From: Mycobacterium deserti
GTDB taxonomy: Bacteria; Actinomycetota; Actinomycetes; Mycobacteriales; Mycobacteriaceae
NCBI RefSeq assembly: GCF_025345615.1
Contig: NZ_JAODWD010000001.1
Span: 1 to 64,000, forward strand
Direction: 5' to 3'
Length of the DNA: 64,000 nucleotides
The notes below the pieces were generated by a model. That model was not told where the DNA came from. It made no database searches and was given only the letters and a program-made list of their open reading frames with translations. Numbering within the stretch: position 1 is the first letter of the stretch; every line of letters starts with the position of its first letter. Shown here piece by piece: positions 1-12,089 of the stretch. Both the position numbers and the translations under genes were made by a program.

Positions 1-60
1 GGCAAAAAACAACAACAAACAAAAACCACCAAACACACTATTGAGTTCTCAAACAACACA
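1..60 (-). promoter_or_regulatory. rRNA operon leader with antitermination (box A-like) sequence
   Basis: Read on the minus strand, bases 56 to about 27 give the conserved mycobacterial rRNA leader (TTGTTTGAGAACTCAATAG and following), then a T/G-rich run up to the window edge. This leader is known from mycobacterial rrn operons between the promoter and the 16S gene and carries the Nus-factor antitermination signals. The 16S gene itself lies beyond base 1. It follows murA on the same strand, as in M. tuberculosis. Confidence 0.85.
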
Positions 61-84
61 CCCGGTTTTTCGGGCAACCCTGCC

Positions 85-113
85 AATGTACTCCATGCTG
101 GCAGAGACGTCAA
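85..113 (-). promoter_or_regulatory. rRNA operon promoter
   Basis: On the minus strand TTGACG (113-108) is followed after 17 bp by TACATT (90-85), a good sigma-A type -35/-10 pair. The next bases, GGCAGGGTTGCCCG, match the start region of the M. tuberculosis rrn promoter as I remember it. The promoter sits between the murA stop and the rRNA leader, so it drives the 16S-23S-5S operon off the left edge. Confidence 0.8.
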
Positions 114-205
114 ACCCCGTCCTCCAGTCCGATTGGCCTGGGGCCGTGGGCTTCTGGATTTATCGTACGCCCTCCGGTCCCCAATTCCCAAGTCGGCCCG
201 GGCGG

Positions 206-1459
206 CTACACCAGCCGCTCGATCTCGGCGCCCAGACTCACCAGGTTCTCGACGAACAGGGGGTAGCCCCGGTCGATATGGAAGACGTCGTGCACCTCGG
301 TGTCACCGTCGGCGACCAGCCCGGCCAGCACCAGTCCGGCGCCGGCGCGGATGTCCGACGACCACACCGGAGCACTGGACAGCTGCGGGATCCCGCGGAT
401 GACCGCGTGGTGACCATCCGTCCGCGCGTCGGCACCCAGACGGATCATCTCCTCGACGAAACGGAACCGGGCTTCGAACACGTTCTCGGTGATCATCGAG
501 GTGCCGTCCGCAATAGACGCAAGGCCGATGGCCATCGGCTGCAGGTCGGTCGGAAAGCCGGGAAACGGCAGTGTCGCGACGTTGACCGCCTTCGGTCGCT
601 CGTACTGGACGATGCGGAACCCGTCATCGGACTGCGTGACCGTGGCGCCGGCGTCGTGCAGCTTGTGCAGCACGAGCTGCAGGTGCGCCGGGTCGACTCC
701 GGTGACCGAGATGTCTCCGCGGGTCATCGCCGCGGCGATGCCCCACGTGGCAGCGACGATGCGATCGCCGATCACCCGGTGTTCGGTGGGGTACAACCGG
801 TCGACCCCGTTGATCACCATGGTCGACGTCCCAGCTCCCGAGATCTGGGCCCCCATCTGGTTGAGCATGGTGCACAGATCGACGACGTCGGGCTCGCGCG
901 CTGCGTTGCGGATTGTCGTCACGCCTTCGGCGAGGACCGCCGCCATCAGGATGTTCTCGCTGGCCCCTACCGACGGGAATTCCAGCTGAATCTCGGCTCC
1001 GCGCAGATGATCTGCTTCGGCCACCACGCAACCGTGCTCGATGTTGCATCGCGCTCCGAGCTGGCGCAGACCGGCTTGATGCATGTCGAGTGGCCGCGAC
1101 CCGATCGCATCTCCGCCGGGCAAAGCGACTTTGGCGCGCTTGCAGCGGCCGACCAGCGGACCGAGGACGCACACCGATGCGCGGAACTGCCGTACCGCAG
1201 CGAAATCAGCGTCGTACTTCGGCTCGTCGGGCGAGGTGACCCGCACGACATCGCCGTCGAGTTCCACCGTCGCGCCAAGACCGCGCAGCACCTCGGCCAT
1301 CAGCGGTACATCGAGAATGTCGGGGCAATTCGTGATCGTGCTGGTGCCCTCCGCCAGGAGCGCAGCCGCCATCAGCTTCAACACGCTGTTTTTGGCTCCC
1401 CCGACGGCAACTTCGCCCGATAACCGGTTTCCGCCGGTCACCACGAATCGCTCGCTCAC
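206..1459 (-). CDS. murA: UDP-N-acetylglucosamine 1-carboxyvinyltransferase MurA
   Basis: First committed step of peptidoglycan synthesis: transfer of enolpyruvate from PEP to UDP-GlcNAc in the cytoplasm. The 417-residue protein has normal family length, starts from GTG and keeps the N-terminal GGAKNSVLK substrate loop. The catalytic loop reads [13 protein letters not shown], so residue 117 is Asp where most bacteria have the Cys that fosfomycin alkylates. Mycobacterial MurA is known for this Asp, which explains intrinsic fosfomycin resistance. It lies directly upstream of the rRNA promoter on the same strand, the standard mycobacterial arrangement. The divergent neighbour is the cobalamin adenosyltransferase, 72 bp away. 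Confidence 0.97.
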   Translation of the reverse strand: MSERFVVTGGNRLSGEVAVGGAKNSVLKLMAAALLAEGTSTITNCPDILDVPLMAEVLRGLGATVELDGDVVRVTSPDEPKYDADFAAVRQFRASVCVLGPLVGRCKRAKVALPGGDAIGSRPLDMHQAGLRQLGARCNIEHGCVVAEADHLRGAEIQLEFPSVGASENILMAAVLAEGVTTIRNAAREPDVVDLCTMLNQMGAQISGAGTSTMVINGVDRLYPTEHRVIGDRIVAATWGIAAAMTRGDISVTGVDPAHLQLVLHKLHDAGATVTQSDDGFRIVQYERPKAVNVATLPFPGFPTDLQPMAIGLASIADGTSMITENVFEARFRFVEEMIRLGADARTDGHHAVIRGIPQLSSAPVWSSDIRAGAGLVLAGLVADGDTEVHDVFHIDRGYPLFVENLVSLGAEIERLV

Positions 1460-1531
1460 GCGGCTCAGTGTAAACAGCGCCCGACACCTGTGTCAGTTTC
1501 ATGCACCACTCCGTCCGGTAGCGTTTCGGCC

Positions 1532-2110
1532 ATGGCAGTGCATCTGACCCGCATATATACGCGCACGGGCGATGACGGAACCACGGGTCTCAGCGACTTC
1601 AGCCGGGTGTCGAAAAACGACGTCCGGCTAGCCGCCTACGCCGATTGCGACGAGGCCAACGCCGCCATCGGCGTCGCCGTCGCGCTTGGGAACCCAGACG
1701 AGCAGATCCTCAACGTGCTCAGGCAGATTCAGAACGACTTGTTCGACGCCGGTGCTGATCTGTCCACTCCCGTGGTCGACAATCCTGAGCATCCTCCGCT
1801 GCGCATCACCCAGGGCTACATCGATCGACTGGAATCGTGGTGCGACGAGTTCAACGAATCGCTTCCGGCGTTGAATTCGTTTGTGCTGCCCGGTGGTACG
1901 CCGCTTTCGGCGCTGTTGCACGTGGCTCGGACGGTGGCACGGCGTGCGGAGCGTTCCGCGTGGCATGCGGTCGACACGCACGGCGACACCGTCAGCGTGC
2001 TCCCGGCGAAGTACCTCAACCGCCTATCGGATCTGCTGTTCATACTGTCCCGGGCCGCCAACCCGGGCGGTGACGTGTTGTGGCAACCCGGGGGTCCCGC
2101 GAAGGGTTAG
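1532..2110 (+). CDS. PduO-type cob(I)alamin adenosyltransferase
   Basis: Transfers the adenosyl group of ATP to cob(I)alamin to make coenzyme B12. Residues near the N-terminus (TRIYTRTGDDGTTGLSD) are the PduO-family ATP-binding segment, and the C-terminal helix contains the VARRAERSAW arginine-rich motif typical of the family. The start is placed at ATG 1532 (192 residues, normal for the family); an in-frame start 42 bases upstream adds residues unlike the family. It is transcribed away from murA and its stop overlaps by 4 bp the stop of the convergent DUF2550 gene. M. tuberculosis has the same gene here (Rv1314c). Confidence 0.92.
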   Translation: MAVHLTRIYTRTGDDGTTGLSDFSRVSKNDVRLAAYADCDEANAAIGVAVALGNPDEQILNVLRQIQNDLFDAGADLSTPVVDNPEHPPLRITQGYIDRLESWCDEFNESLPALNSFVLPGGTPLSALLHVARTVARRAERSAWHAVDTHGDTVSVLPAKYLNRLSDLLFILSRAANPGGDVLWQPGGPAKG

Positions 2111-2553
2111 AAGGATCGGCGTCGTGCGCGTGGTGACGGCCGCGATTCGACCCAGGACAAGAAAGCGGTCAACGCGCCACGGTCAAGCGCTATTTCGTAG
2201 CCGCGTCGGCGTTCCGGGCTGCTGTCGCGAAGCTCCAGTACGACGATCTCCTCTGTCATGATGTCGAACTCGTCGCCACGAGGCGTCCGCCGCGACACGA
2301 TCTCCAGCCCGCGACGGCTCAGAGTCCGGTCGGGCCACCACCGAAAGCTCGACAGCCGGTAGAAGCCCGCTTCGCCACCGCGATAACGCATTACGCCGTG
2401 CCGCCACCCGTGGCCGCCGATGGCGGGAACGTCGCGAAGGATGGCGGCCGTGCCACCGACCTGCCGCAGTTTCCACAGCCGGTAGCTCAGCGCGACGACA
2501 ACCGTCAGCAGCACGCCGATCACCGCGACCATGAGGAACATGGACGCGCTCAC
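2107..2553 (-). CDS. DUF2550 membrane-anchored protein at the end of the ATP synthase operon
   Basis: 148 residues. One N-terminal transmembrane helix (about residues 5-27) is followed by a cytoplasmic domain rich in Arg and Trp (FRWWPDRTLSRRGLEI) and a basic C-terminus. This is the actinobacterial DUF2550 family, found directly after atpC in mycobacteria (M. tuberculosis Rv1312); its function is not known. It begins 11 bp after atpC on the same strand, so it is probably co-transcribed with the ATP synthase genes. Its 3' end overlaps the adenosyltransferase stop. Confidence 0.85.
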   Translation of the reverse strand: MSASMFLMVAVIGVLLTVVVALSYRLWKLRQVGGTAAILRDVPAIGGHGWRHGVMRYRGGEAGFYRLSSFRWWPDRTLSRRGLEIVSRRTPRGDEFDIMTEEIVVLELRDSSPERRRGYEIALDRGALTAFLSWVESRPSPRARRRSF

Positions 2554-2564
2554 CGGCGGGCCCG

Positions 2565-2930
2565 TCAGTCGATCTGGCCCAGGGCGCGGAGCCTCGCTCG
2601 GCCCTTCGCGGCGGTTACGTCGTCGTCGGACTCGGAGTCGCGCTTGGCCGCCTCTGCGTCGATCTCCGACTCGAGCTCGGCCGACTCGGCGAGGATGATC
2701 ACGCTCTCGTCGGTGACCGACATGAAGCCGCCGTCCACGGCGATGCGCAGGTCCTCCTCACCTTCACGCTCGACCCGGACCATGGCGTCATCGACGAGCT
2801 GAGCGACCAGCGGAATGTGCCGAGGCAGAATGCCGATCTCACCCGACGTCGTGCGGGTGAAAACGAAGGTGGCCTTGCCAGACCAGATCTCGCGTTCGAC
2901 GGCGACGATGTCGACGTCCAGTTCGGCCAT
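2565..2930 (-). CDS. atpC: ATP synthase epsilon subunit
   Basis: Central-stalk subunit of F1 that couples gamma to the c-ring and can inhibit ATP hydrolysis. 121 residues: N-terminal beta-sandwich with the conserved [16 protein letters not shown] segment, then a short C-terminal region ([16 protein letters not shown]) that is charged, as in mycobacteria, whose epsilon C-terminal helices are reduced. The start lies 2 bp after the atpD stop, so the two are translationally coupled. Confidence 0.97.
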   Translation of the reverse strand: MAELDVDIVAVEREIWSGKATFVFTRTTSGEIGILPRHIPLVAQLVDDAMVRVEREGEEDLRIAVDGGFMSVTDESVIILAESAELESEIDAEAAKRDSESDDDVTAAKGRARLRALGQID

Positions 2931-2932
2931 CG

Positions 2933-4591
<1,659 letters not shown>

Positions 4592-4597
4592 CTAGGG

Positions 4598-5524
4598 CTA
4601 CTTCTTGGCGGCGTCCGCAAGCGCGTTCGCGCCACCGACGATTTCGCTGATTTCCTGGGTGATCTGGGATTGCCGTTCCCGGTTGGCCATCAGGGTCAGA
4701 TCCTTGATGAGGTCGTCGGCGTTGTCGGTCGCCGACTTCATCGCGCGCCGACGCGACGCCGACTCCGATGCCGCCGCCTCGAGCAGCGCGGCGAAGATAC
4801 GGGTGGAGACGTAGCGCGGCAGTAGTGCCCCGAACAACGTCTCCGCATCCGGCTCGAATGAGAACAGCGTCTGTGGTCCGGTGTCCTCGTCGCTGTACTC
4901 GACCACCATCGGCGCCACCCGGCGGGCGATCGCCGTCTGCGACAGCATTGTCTTGAATTCGGTGAACACGATGTGCAGTTCGTCGACGCCGAGGACGTTG
5001 TCCGCTCCCGGGTCGTCACCCTCGTCGTCCATTCCCGCGGTGAACGCGTCGACCAATGTCGACGCGATCTCCTGCGCGTTCTCGTAGTCGGGCCGCTCGG
5101 AGAAGCCTGTCCACGATTCCTGGATGTCCCAGTTGCGGAAGCTGTAGTAGCCCAGCGCTTTCCGGCCCACCACGTACAGGACAGGTTCCTTGCCCTCCGA
5201 CCGCAGGAGTGCGAACAGCTCCTCGGAGCGCCGGAAGATGTTCGCGTTGTATGCGCCCGCGAGCCCGCGGTCCGACGACACCACCAGGACGCCGGCCCTT
5301 TTGGGGTTCTCGCGTGCGACCAGCAGCGGGTGGTCCAGCGCGCTGGCGCTGGCCAGTTCGGTGAGCATATTGGTGATCTCGCGGTCGTAGGGCCGAGCCG
5401 CCTCGACTCGGGCCTGCGCCTTGGCGATCCGCGAGGTCGCGATCAGCTCCTGGGCCTTGGTGATCTTCTTGATCGACCCCGCGGAGCGGATGCGTCCGCG
5501 CAATTCGCGCAGTGTGGCAGCCAT
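4598..5524 (-). CDS. atpG: ATP synthase gamma subunit
   Basis: Rotating central stalk of F1. 308 residues. The N-terminal coiled-coil strand ([29 protein letters not shown]) and the C-terminal one ([25 protein letters not shown]) are typical. The insertion after [15 protein letters not shown] contains an acidic loop ([13 protein letters not shown]) in the place where mycobacterial gamma subunits carry an extra loop. It lies between atpA and atpD in the usual order, 14 bp after atpA. Confidence 0.97.
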   Translation of the reverse strand: MAATLRELRGRIRSAGSIKKITKAQELIATSRIAKAQARVEAARPYDREITNMLTELASASALDHPLLVARENPKRAGVLVVSSDRGLAGAYNANIFRRSEELFALLRSEGKEPVLYVVGRKALGYYSFRNWDIQESWTGFSERPDYENAQEIASTLVDAFTAGMDDEGDDPGADNVLGVDELHIVFTEFKTMLSQTAIARRVAPMVVEYSDEDTGPQTLFSFEPDAETLFGALLPRYVSTRIFAALLEAAASESASRRRAMKSATDNADDLIKDLTLMANRERQSQITQEISEIVGGANALADAAKK

Positions 5525-5538
5525 TTGGTCTCCAGGCC

Positions 5539-7185
5539 TTACTTCTTCTTCGGCTTGGGCTTGCGGACCTTCACCGATTCTTTCTCGACGTCACCTTCAT
5601 CCATGGCGTCGACGTGCTCGTCGGCGACGACCGAGCTGCCGTCGGTGGTGTCGAAGCCCTTCTTGAAGTCGTTGATCACCTTCTCGAGCGTGTCCTCGAG
5701 TTCCTCCGAGAGCTTCTTGCTGTCGCGGATCTCCGTCAGGATCTTCTCGTGGGAGCCCTTCACGTGCTCGAGGAACTCCTGCTCGAACTTGTGGACGTCC
5801 TCGATGGGCACCGAATCCAGATGGCCCCTGGTGCCGAGGAAGATGGCCACCACCTGTTCCTCGACCGGCATCGGGCTGTTCTGCGGTTGCTTGAGCAACT
5901 CGACAAGGCGGGCGCCACGATCCAACTGCTTTTTGGACTGTTCGTCGAGGTCAGAGGCGAACGCCGAGAACGACTCGAGTTCGCGGTACTGCGACAGGTC
6001 CAAGCGGAGACTTCCCGCCACCTCTTTCATGGCCTTGATCTGAGCGGCGCCGCCGACGCGGGACACCGAGACGCCGACGTTGATGGCCGGCCGCACGCCC
6101 TGGTTGAACAGGTCGGTCTCCAGGAAGCACTGGCCGTCGGTGATCGAGATGACGTTGGTGGGGATGTAGGCCGAGATGTCGTTGGCCTTGGTCTCGATGA
6201 GAGGCAGGCCCGTCATCGATCCGCCGCCCAGCTCGTCGGAGAGCTTCGCGCAGCGTTCCAGCAGCCGCGAGTGCAGGTAGAACACATCGCCCGGGAATGC
6301 CTCGCGGCCCGGCGGACGCCGTAGCAGCAGCGAGATGGCGCGGTAGGCCTCCGCGTGCTTGGTGAGGTCGTCGAACACGATCAGCACGTGCTTGCCGTCA
6401 TACATCCAATGCTGGGCGATCGCCGAACCGGTGTAGGGCGCAAGCCATTTGAAGCCGGCAGAGTCCGAGGCCGGGGCCGCGACAATGGTGGTGTAATCCA
6501 TCGCGCCACCCTCTTCGAGGGTCTGGCGCACGCTGGCGATCGTGGTGCCTTTCTGGCCGATCGCGACGTACACGCAGCGGACCTGCTGGTCCGGATCGCC
6601 GGTCTCCCAGTTCTGCCGCTGGTTGAGGATGGTGTCGACGCACAACGCGGTCTTGCCCGTCTTGCGGTCGCCGATGATCAGCTGACGCTGACCGCGACCG
6701 ATGGGCGTCTGCGAATCGATGGCCTTGATGCCGGTCTGCAGCGGCTCACTCACACCTTGGCGCTGCACCACCGACGGCGCCTGCAGCTCCAGGGCGCGCC
6801 GCTCACCGGTCTCGACCTCGCCACGACCGTCGATCGGCTGGCCGAGGGGGTTGACCACGCGTCCGAGGTAACCGTCGCCGACCGGCACCGAGAGCACCTC
6901 GCCGGTCCGCTTGACCTGCTGGCCCTCTTCGATCTTTGCGAAGTCACCCAGGATCACCGCGCCAATGCTGTGCTCGTCGAGGTTCAACGCCACGCCGAGC
7001 ACACCGCCCGGAAACTCCAGCAGCTCCTGCGTCATCACCGACGGCAGGCCCTCGACGTGGGCGATACCGTCACCGGCGTCGATGACAGTTCCGATCTCTT
7101 CGCGCTCGGTCTCGGCCTCGAAGCCGGCGACATACTCCTCGATGGCGCCCTGAATGTCGGTTGCCGAGATCGTTAACTCTGCCAT
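5539..7185 (-). CDS. atpA: ATP synthase alpha subunit with mycobacterial C-terminal extension
   Basis: Non-catalytic nucleotide-binding subunit of F1. 548 residues with Walker A GDRKTGKT at 172-179 and the conserved VYVAIGQKG and [15 protein letters not shown] segments. After the normal alpha fold there is an extension of roughly 35 residues ending in a basic run (RKPKPKKK). Mycobacterial alpha subunits are known to carry such an extension, which suppresses ATP hydrolysis. It follows the b-delta fusion gene by 48 bp. Confidence 0.97.
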   Translation of the reverse strand: MAELTISATDIQGAIEEYVAGFEAETEREEIGTVIDAGDGIAHVEGLPSVMTQELLEFPGGVLGVALNLDEHSIGAVILGDFAKIEEGQQVKRTGEVLSVPVGDGYLGRVVNPLGQPIDGRGEVETGERRALELQAPSVVQRQGVSEPLQTGIKAIDSQTPIGRGQRQLIIGDRKTGKTALCVDTILNQRQNWETGDPDQQVRCVYVAIGQKGTTIASVRQTLEEGGAMDYTTIVAAPASDSAGFKWLAPYTGSAIAQHWMYDGKHVLIVFDDLTKHAEAYRAISLLLRRPPGREAFPGDVFYLHSRLLERCAKLSDELGGGSMTGLPLIETKANDISAYIPTNVISITDGQCFLETDLFNQGVRPAINVGVSVSRVGGAAQIKAMKEVAGSLRLDLSQYRELESFSAFASDLDEQSKKQLDRGARLVELLKQPQNSPMPVEEQVVAIFLGTRGHLDSVPIEDVHKFEQEFLEHVKGSHEKILTEIRDSKKLSEELEDTLEKVINDFKKGFDTTDGSSVVADEHVDAMDEGDVEKESVKVRKPKPKKK

Positions 7186-7233
7186 GGCGTTTCGTCTTCC
7201 TACTTCGTGAATTGGGTCTTGGTGGTATCGGGG

Positions 7234-8565
7234 TCAGTCGGGCAGCTGGGTCTCGGCCGCCGCCAGCTTGGACGCCAGCGAGCCGTCGATCACCTCGTCG
7301 CCGACAGCGATGGTCAAGCCGCCGAGCAGCTCTGAGTCGATCTCCAGCTGGAGCGACACCGGATGGCCGTAGATGCGGCTGAGCAATTCGGTGAGCCGGT
7401 TGTTCTGCTCCTCGGTGAGCTCAGCGGCGGCGCGGACGTGCGCGACGACCTCACCGCGCCGTGACACCGCAAGATTCGCGAGGTCGCGCACAGCGTCGTC
7501 GGCACGCTCGCCGTGCAGTAGTTCGATCGTCTGACGCAGCAGGTCCGCGGTGTTCTTGCTGGCCCGTCGGGCAAGCACCTTGTTGAGCAAGCCGATTCGC
7601 CCGTCGAGCGGTGCGGCGTACTCGCTGAGCAAGGTGATCAGCTGAGGTTGCGAATCGAGGATGCGGCTGAACCTGAACAGCTGGTCCTCGACGTCCTCGA
7701 TCTGACCTTCCTGCTCTGCGCGGACCAGAATTGCGAGCCTGGCGGTGTGCTGGATGCCGTGGATCAGATCCTGTGTGCTCGACCAGCGATGCGAGGCAGC
7801 GGTTTTGAGTACGTCGAGCGCGCTGTCGGACACCTTGCCCGACAGCAGCCGTTCGACCAGCTGCACCCGCAACTCCGAAGTGCTGGAGGGGTCGGCCAGG
7901 TGTCGTGCGAGCAACGGCTCCTTGCGCAGCAGCTTGGTCGTCGACGCCAGATCGTTGGCCAAGCTGGTCAACGCGTTGGCATCGAGCCCGCCGACGCTTT
8001 CGTCGAATCGCTTGACGACCTCGATGACCGAGTCGCGGCTGGCGGCGCGGAGCTTGGCCGTGACGGCGTCACCGAACACGGTGGTCGAGGGCGCCATCTC
8101 GTCGAGTTCGGTGAGGAAGCGGTCGACCGTGGCCGATTGCTCGGCCGGATCGGAGACGAAGTCGCGAACCAGATCGCCTGCCCGGTGCACGGACTCGGCC
8201 CCGAGACTCTGCCGCAACTCGCGGATCAGCTGCTGGCGCAACAATTGAACCTGTTGCGCGCCCTGCACTTTGATGCGCTCGAGCTCCACATCGGCTTGCG
8301 CGCGCAGCTGCTCAGCGATCTTCTCGGCGTCGTGGCGCGCCTCTTCGATCACCTTCGCGGCTTCGGCCTTCGCCTCTTCCAGTGCTTTGGCGTGGTCGCT
8401 GTCGGCCTCGGCGACCTGCTTCTCCGCCGTGGCATGCTCTTCGAGCTGGTTGCGGACGGCTTCCTGCTGGTTCTTCATCATGTTGCGTACCGGCGGCAAG
8501 ACGAACTTGACCACCAGGAAAACGATGACGATGAAGCCGACGAGCTGTCCTATGAAGGTCGACAT
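7234..8565 (-). CDS. atpFH: ATP synthase fused b-prime/delta subunit
   Basis: 443 residues. The N-terminus is a b-type subunit: one transmembrane helix (about residues 4-24, [20 protein letters not shown]) and a long charged helix rich in Ala/Glu/Lys to about residue 165. The rest is the delta (OSCP-like) domain ending in [14 protein letters not shown]. This fusion is a known feature of mycobacterial ATP synthase, where it forms part of the peripheral stalk with AtpF. It starts 4 bp after atpF. Confidence 0.96.
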   Translation of the reverse strand: MSTFIGQLVGFIVIVFLVVKFVLPPVRNMMKNQQEAVRNQLEEHATAEKQVAEADSDHAKALEEAKAEAAKVIEEARHDAEKIAEQLRAQADVELERIKVQGAQQVQLLRQQLIRELRQSLGAESVHRAGDLVRDFVSDPAEQSATVDRFLTELDEMAPSTTVFGDAVTAKLRAASRDSVIEVVKRFDESVGGLDANALTSLANDLASTTKLLRKEPLLARHLADPSSTSELRVQLVERLLSGKVSDSALDVLKTAASHRWSSTQDLIHGIQHTARLAILVRAEQEGQIEDVEDQLFRFSRILDSQPQLITLLSEYAAPLDGRIGLLNKVLARRASKNTADLLRQTIELLHGERADDAVRDLANLAVSRRGEVVAHVRAAAELTEEQNNRLTELLSRIYGHPVSLQLEIDSELLGGLTIAVGDEVIDGSLASKLAAAETQLPD

Positions 8566-8569
8566 CCGA

Positions 8570-9088
8570 CTACCGCCCCTGTCCCGTCGATACCGGCACC
8601 GTGCGGGTCGTGACGTCCACGCCGAGCACGCGGCTCGCCAGATTCGCCGCGAGATTCTCGACCGACGTCTGAAGTTCGACGGTCAGCGCGCGGGACTGCT
8701 GGCCCAACTCCTCGTTGGCGTGTTGCAGCACCGTGGATACCTCCGCGTTGGCCCGGGCCCGTGCCTCCTCGACGATCTTGCGTCCCTCGGCACGGGCCTC
8801 CTCCCGCACGTTGGTCGCCTCGCGACGCGCCTCACCCATCACCCTGCGGTAATCAGCGTCCGCCGCGGCGCGCAGCTTGGCTGCCCGACGGTTGTCTTCG
8901 GCGGTCTTGTACACCATGGCTTCGCGCTCGTGCAGCACCTTGCTGATCGGCGGCACAACCCATTTGGCGATGACGCCGAGAACGATCAGGAAGATGAGCA
9001 ACACGAAGAAGAAGGTGCCGTTGGGCACGAGGAAGTTGCTCTGCCCGCCTTCTGCCGCGAGAACCGTTGTGGTGCTGAGGTCAACCAT
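8570..9088 (-). CDS. atpF: ATP synthase b subunit
   Basis: 172 residues. Periplasmic N-terminal stretch, one membrane helix (about residues 25-47, [20 protein letters not shown]), then a long amphipathic helix typical of the peripheral stalk. It pairs with the b-prime half of the downstream fusion protein. It is 20 bp after atpE. Confidence 0.96.
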   Translation of the reverse strand: MVDLSTTTVLAAEGGQSNFLVPNGTFFFVLLIFLIVLGVIAKWVVPPISKVLHEREAMVYKTAEDNRRAAKLRAAADADYRRVMGEARREATNVREEARAEGRKIVEEARARANAEVSTVLQHANEELGQQSRALTVELQTSVENLAANLASRVLGVDVTTRTVPVSTGQGR

Positions 9089-9108
9089 GAACTCTGCTTT
9101 CCGGCTGT

Positions 9109-9360
<252 letters not shown>

Positions 9361-9421
9361 CTATCCTCCTTGATAACTGGTAGCGGTGCTACCAGGTTGT
9401 GGGTCCTGCTTGTGCGAATCG

Positions 9422-10180
9422 CTAGTGATGGTCGTCCTCGAGTTCCATCGACTGGCTGAAGTACAAGATCGTCAGTAGCGCGAAGATGAACGCCTGGATG
9501 GCGCCGACGAACAGGTCGAAGCTCTTCCAGATGGCGTTCGGCAGCCACATGATGTACGGCGGGAACAGCGCGATCAGCGCCACCAGGATGCCACCGGCGA
9601 AAATGTTGCCGAAGAGTCGCAGCGACAACGAGATCGGCTTGGCCAGCTCCTCGACGATATTGATCGGCGCGAGGATCGCGACATGGCCCTTCAGCACCCG
9701 GAACGGGTGGCCGAGCGGGCCGCGGCGCCAGAAGCCCGCAGCGTGGTAGCAGATGAAGACGAACAGCGCGAGCGCCAGCACGAAGTTGATGTCGGACGCC
9801 GGCGGCTTGAGCAGTTCGTGGATCGCACCCTTGTCATCGGTGTACTGCCACGGGAACACCGACAACCAGTTGGCGACCAAGATGAACACGAACAACGTCA
9901 CGGCCAGCGGCAGAACGAACGGGGCGATCTTCATGCCGATCGCGTTCTCGATCTGGGTGCGCGACTGGACGGTGATCGCCTCCCAGAACAGCTGCACCCC
10001 ACCCGGCACACCGGACGAGGTCACCTTGGCGCGCAGGTAAAAGGCCAACCCGAGAACGATCGCCGCGGCGATCGCAGTCGCCAGCACCGTGTCGGTGTTC
10101 ACCGTGAGTCCGAACCAGTGCGCCTCGGTGTGGTGTCCGACCTGGATGCCGGATTCTGCGGCGAGGATGTTCTGGGTCAT
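9422..10180 (-). CDS. atpB: ATP synthase a subunit
   Basis: 252 residues with about five to six membrane helices. It forms the proton half-channels against the c-ring. The conserved helix with the essential Arg is visible as [21 protein letters not shown]. Its start codon overlaps the stop of the atpI-like gene by one base (TAATG), so translation is coupled. Confidence 0.97.
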   Translation of the reverse strand: MTQNILAAESGIQVGHHTEAHWFGLTVNTDTVLATAIAAAIVLGLAFYLRAKVTSSGVPGGVQLFWEAITVQSRTQIENAIGMKIAPFVLPLAVTLFVFILVANWLSVFPWQYTDDKGAIHELLKPPASDINFVLALALFVFICYHAAGFWRRGPLGHPFRVLKGHVAILAPINIVEELAKPISLSLRLFGNIFAGGILVALIALFPPYIMWLPNAIWKSFDLFVGAIQAFIFALLTILYFSQSMELEDDHH

Positions 10181-10632
10181 TACTGCGTAGCCTCTCCTTC
10201 GAGTCCGCCTGTGCCTTCCGGGCTACCCGCCTTGAGCTTTTTCATCACCGGCAGTGCGGTCGAGACGACCAGGACCACCTGGAACAAGGCCATGCCGAAT
10301 ACGACGCCGAGGCCCTGTGGTCGGAAGATGAACGCGATGGTCAGACCAATCACCGTCATGACGAGGAGTCGGGTGGCCGAGTTGAGCGCCATCTTGCGCT
10401 TGAGCGGATGCTCCTCGGCGGTAATCGATTCCACAGAACGCTGGATCAGGATCGCGTTGAGCAAACCGAGTCCGAGCCCCACTCCGAAGAACACGCCGAC
10501 CATCGGATGGTCGAGCAGCGCGGCCACGGCAGTCACCAGGCCGGCGAAGACCACACAGATTGCGGACAGCCGCACGGGCCGGAATGCAACGGAGGGAAAC
10601 ACCAACGGCGCGTCTTGCGCTGGCGTCGTCAC
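10180..10632 (-). CDS. AtpI-like membrane protein, first gene of the ATP synthase operon
   Basis: 150 residues with four predicted membrane helices (about 20-40, 43-62, 88-106, 112-130). Its position directly before atpB and its size match the small AtpI/Rv1303-type protein, thought to help Fo assembly or c-ring insertion. Sequence conservation in this family is weak, so the call rests mainly on position and topology. Confidence 0.8.
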   Translation of the reverse strand: MTTPAQDAPLVFPSVAFRPVRLSAICVVFAGLVTAVAALLDHPMVGVFFGVGLGLGLLNAILIQRSVESITAEEHPLKRKMALNSATRLLVMTVIGLTIAFIFRPQGLGVVFGMALFQVVLVVSTALPVMKKLKAGSPEGTGGLEGEATQ

Positions 10633-10869
10633 TGCTTCACCTCAATCCCGCGGTCGAAGGACGATGTCCCGATGATCCTGTGAGTGGCGCCACGAGCGTA
10701 TCGGAGGGCGTCGGGCTCGCTGGAATCACCCAAGGGGCAGCTCCCTTTGTCGGTCGTTGTTCCGGTCCGATCGGCGGCGAACCGAGGGGCCCGGAGGCCG
10801 GCAACCCGCGAGGTTTTTCGGGTTCTGACAGCACCCTAACACATGGTGAGAGCCATAAAAGGGGGTCTA
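10633..10869 (-). promoter_or_regulatory. Leader and probable promoter of the ATP synthase operon
   Basis: 237 bp between wecA and the atpI-like gene. On the minus strand TAGGGT (10838-10833) fits a mycobacterial -10 box; no convincing -35 is seen. Just downstream is an inverted repeat, AACCCG and CGGGTT with a 10-base loop (10824-10803), which would form a hairpin at the start of the long (about 190 nt) leader. No ORF in it looks real. Confidence 0.4.
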
Positions 10870-12078
10870 CTACTTTTTGTCGTACATTTCCTCGGACTCG
10901 TCGTCACCGCGCCTCAAAAGGGGGATGACGGTGACGACGATGGCGACCAGAATGGCCGCCAGCATCACCGCACCCGTATAGCGGGGGTCGAAGAAGATGG
11001 TGCTTGCTGCACCCAGCGCGATGATGCCGACCCACATGTAGACCAGCAGCACCACCCGTCGGTGGGAATGCCCGATCTGCAGCAGACGGTGATGCAGATG
11101 CATCTTGTCCGGGGTGGTGAAGTGCACGCCCGCGCGAGTGCGCCGGATGATGGCCAGCAGGGCGTCGAGCGCGGGCACGAACATCACCGCGACCACCAAC
11201 AGGAATGGCGACAACAGAGCAAAAACGTCGCGCACCCCGTAAGCGGTTTGCGAGATGGGTCCCGCCGCCGTCGTCGAAGCGGCGGCCAACATCAGCCCGA
11301 TGAGCATCGACCCGGAGTCACCCATGAAGATCTTGGCGGGGTGGAAGTTGTGCGGGAGGAAGCCGAGGCAAACACCGGCCAGCACAACGGAAATCACGGC
11401 GGGCGGGTAGAACAGGACGTCGCCGCCGTGGTCGCGCAGCAAACCGACCGAGAAGATGCAGATGGCCGACGCGGTGATCAGCCCGAGGCCCGCGGCCAGA
11501 CCGTCGAGCCCGTCGATGAAGTTCATCGCGTTGACGATCGACACCGTCAGCGCCAGCGTGAGCAGGATCGACGCCACCTGGTCGAGCACAATGGTTCCGA
11601 CGCCGCCGAAGGGGATGTAGAGCACGCTCCAGGCGACGCCCATCGTGACAAGCACACTGGCCGCGGTGATCTGGCCCGCGAACTTGGTCAGCGAGTCCAG
11701 TCCCCACCGGTCGTCGATCAGACCGATCGCCATGATGAGCCCACCCGCCACGACGACCGCGGGCATGCCCGAGGAGTAGACGAAGCCGCGGGTCAGGGCC
11801 GGCAGTTGCGAGGCCAGCAAGACGGCCGCAACGACGCCGACGTACATCGCCAAGCCGCCCATGCGAGGAATCGGCTCGAGGTGCACGTCGCGTTCCCGCG
11901 GATAGGCCACGGCGCCGAGCTTGCGTGCCAGCACCCGGACCCAGCCGGTGGCGAAGTAGGTGATGATGGCCGCGGTCAGTCCGACCAGCGCGAGCTCACG
12001 AAGGGGGACGCCCGCGCCGCGTTCATTGAGCGCCAGCAGGTTCTCTGCCGCGTGGAACACCGGTGAACCGTACTGCAC
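10870..12078 (-). CDS. wecA: Decaprenyl-phosphate N-acetylglucosaminyl-1-phosphate transferase
   Basis: Adds GlcNAc-1-phosphate to decaprenyl phosphate, the first step of the mycobacterial arabinogalactan linker. 402 residues from GTG 12078, chosen because the protein then begins with the QYG seen in M. tuberculosis WecA; an in-frame TTG lies 15 bases upstream. About eleven membrane helices. Family motifs: cytoplasmic AMNFIDGLDGLAAGLG and MGDSGSMLIG, both Mg/nucleotide binding. It follows tsaC by 11 bp. Confidence 0.93.
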   Translation of the reverse strand: MQYGSPVFHAAENLLALNERGAGVPLRELALVGLTAAIITYFATGWVRVLARKLGAVAYPRERDVHLEPIPRMGGLAMYVGVVAAVLLASQLPALTRGFVYSSGMPAVVVAGGLIMAIGLIDDRWGLDSLTKFAGQITAASVLVTMGVAWSVLYIPFGGVGTIVLDQVASILLTLALTVSIVNAMNFIDGLDGLAAGLGLITASAICIFSVGLLRDHGGDVLFYPPAVISVVLAGVCLGFLPHNFHPAKIFMGDSGSMLIGLMLAAASTTAAGPISQTAYGVRDVFALLSPFLLVVAVMFVPALDALLAIIRRTRAGVHFTTPDKMHLHHRLLQIGHSHRRVVLLVYMWVGIIALGAASTIFFDPRYTGAVMLAAILVAIVVTVIPLLRRGDDESEEMYDKK

Positions 12079-12089
12079 GTGACCCCGGA

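Noticed and set aside
1490..1531. Cobalamin (B12) riboswitch before the adenosyltransferase
   Set aside because: The space to murA is only 72 bp and no B12-box was seen.
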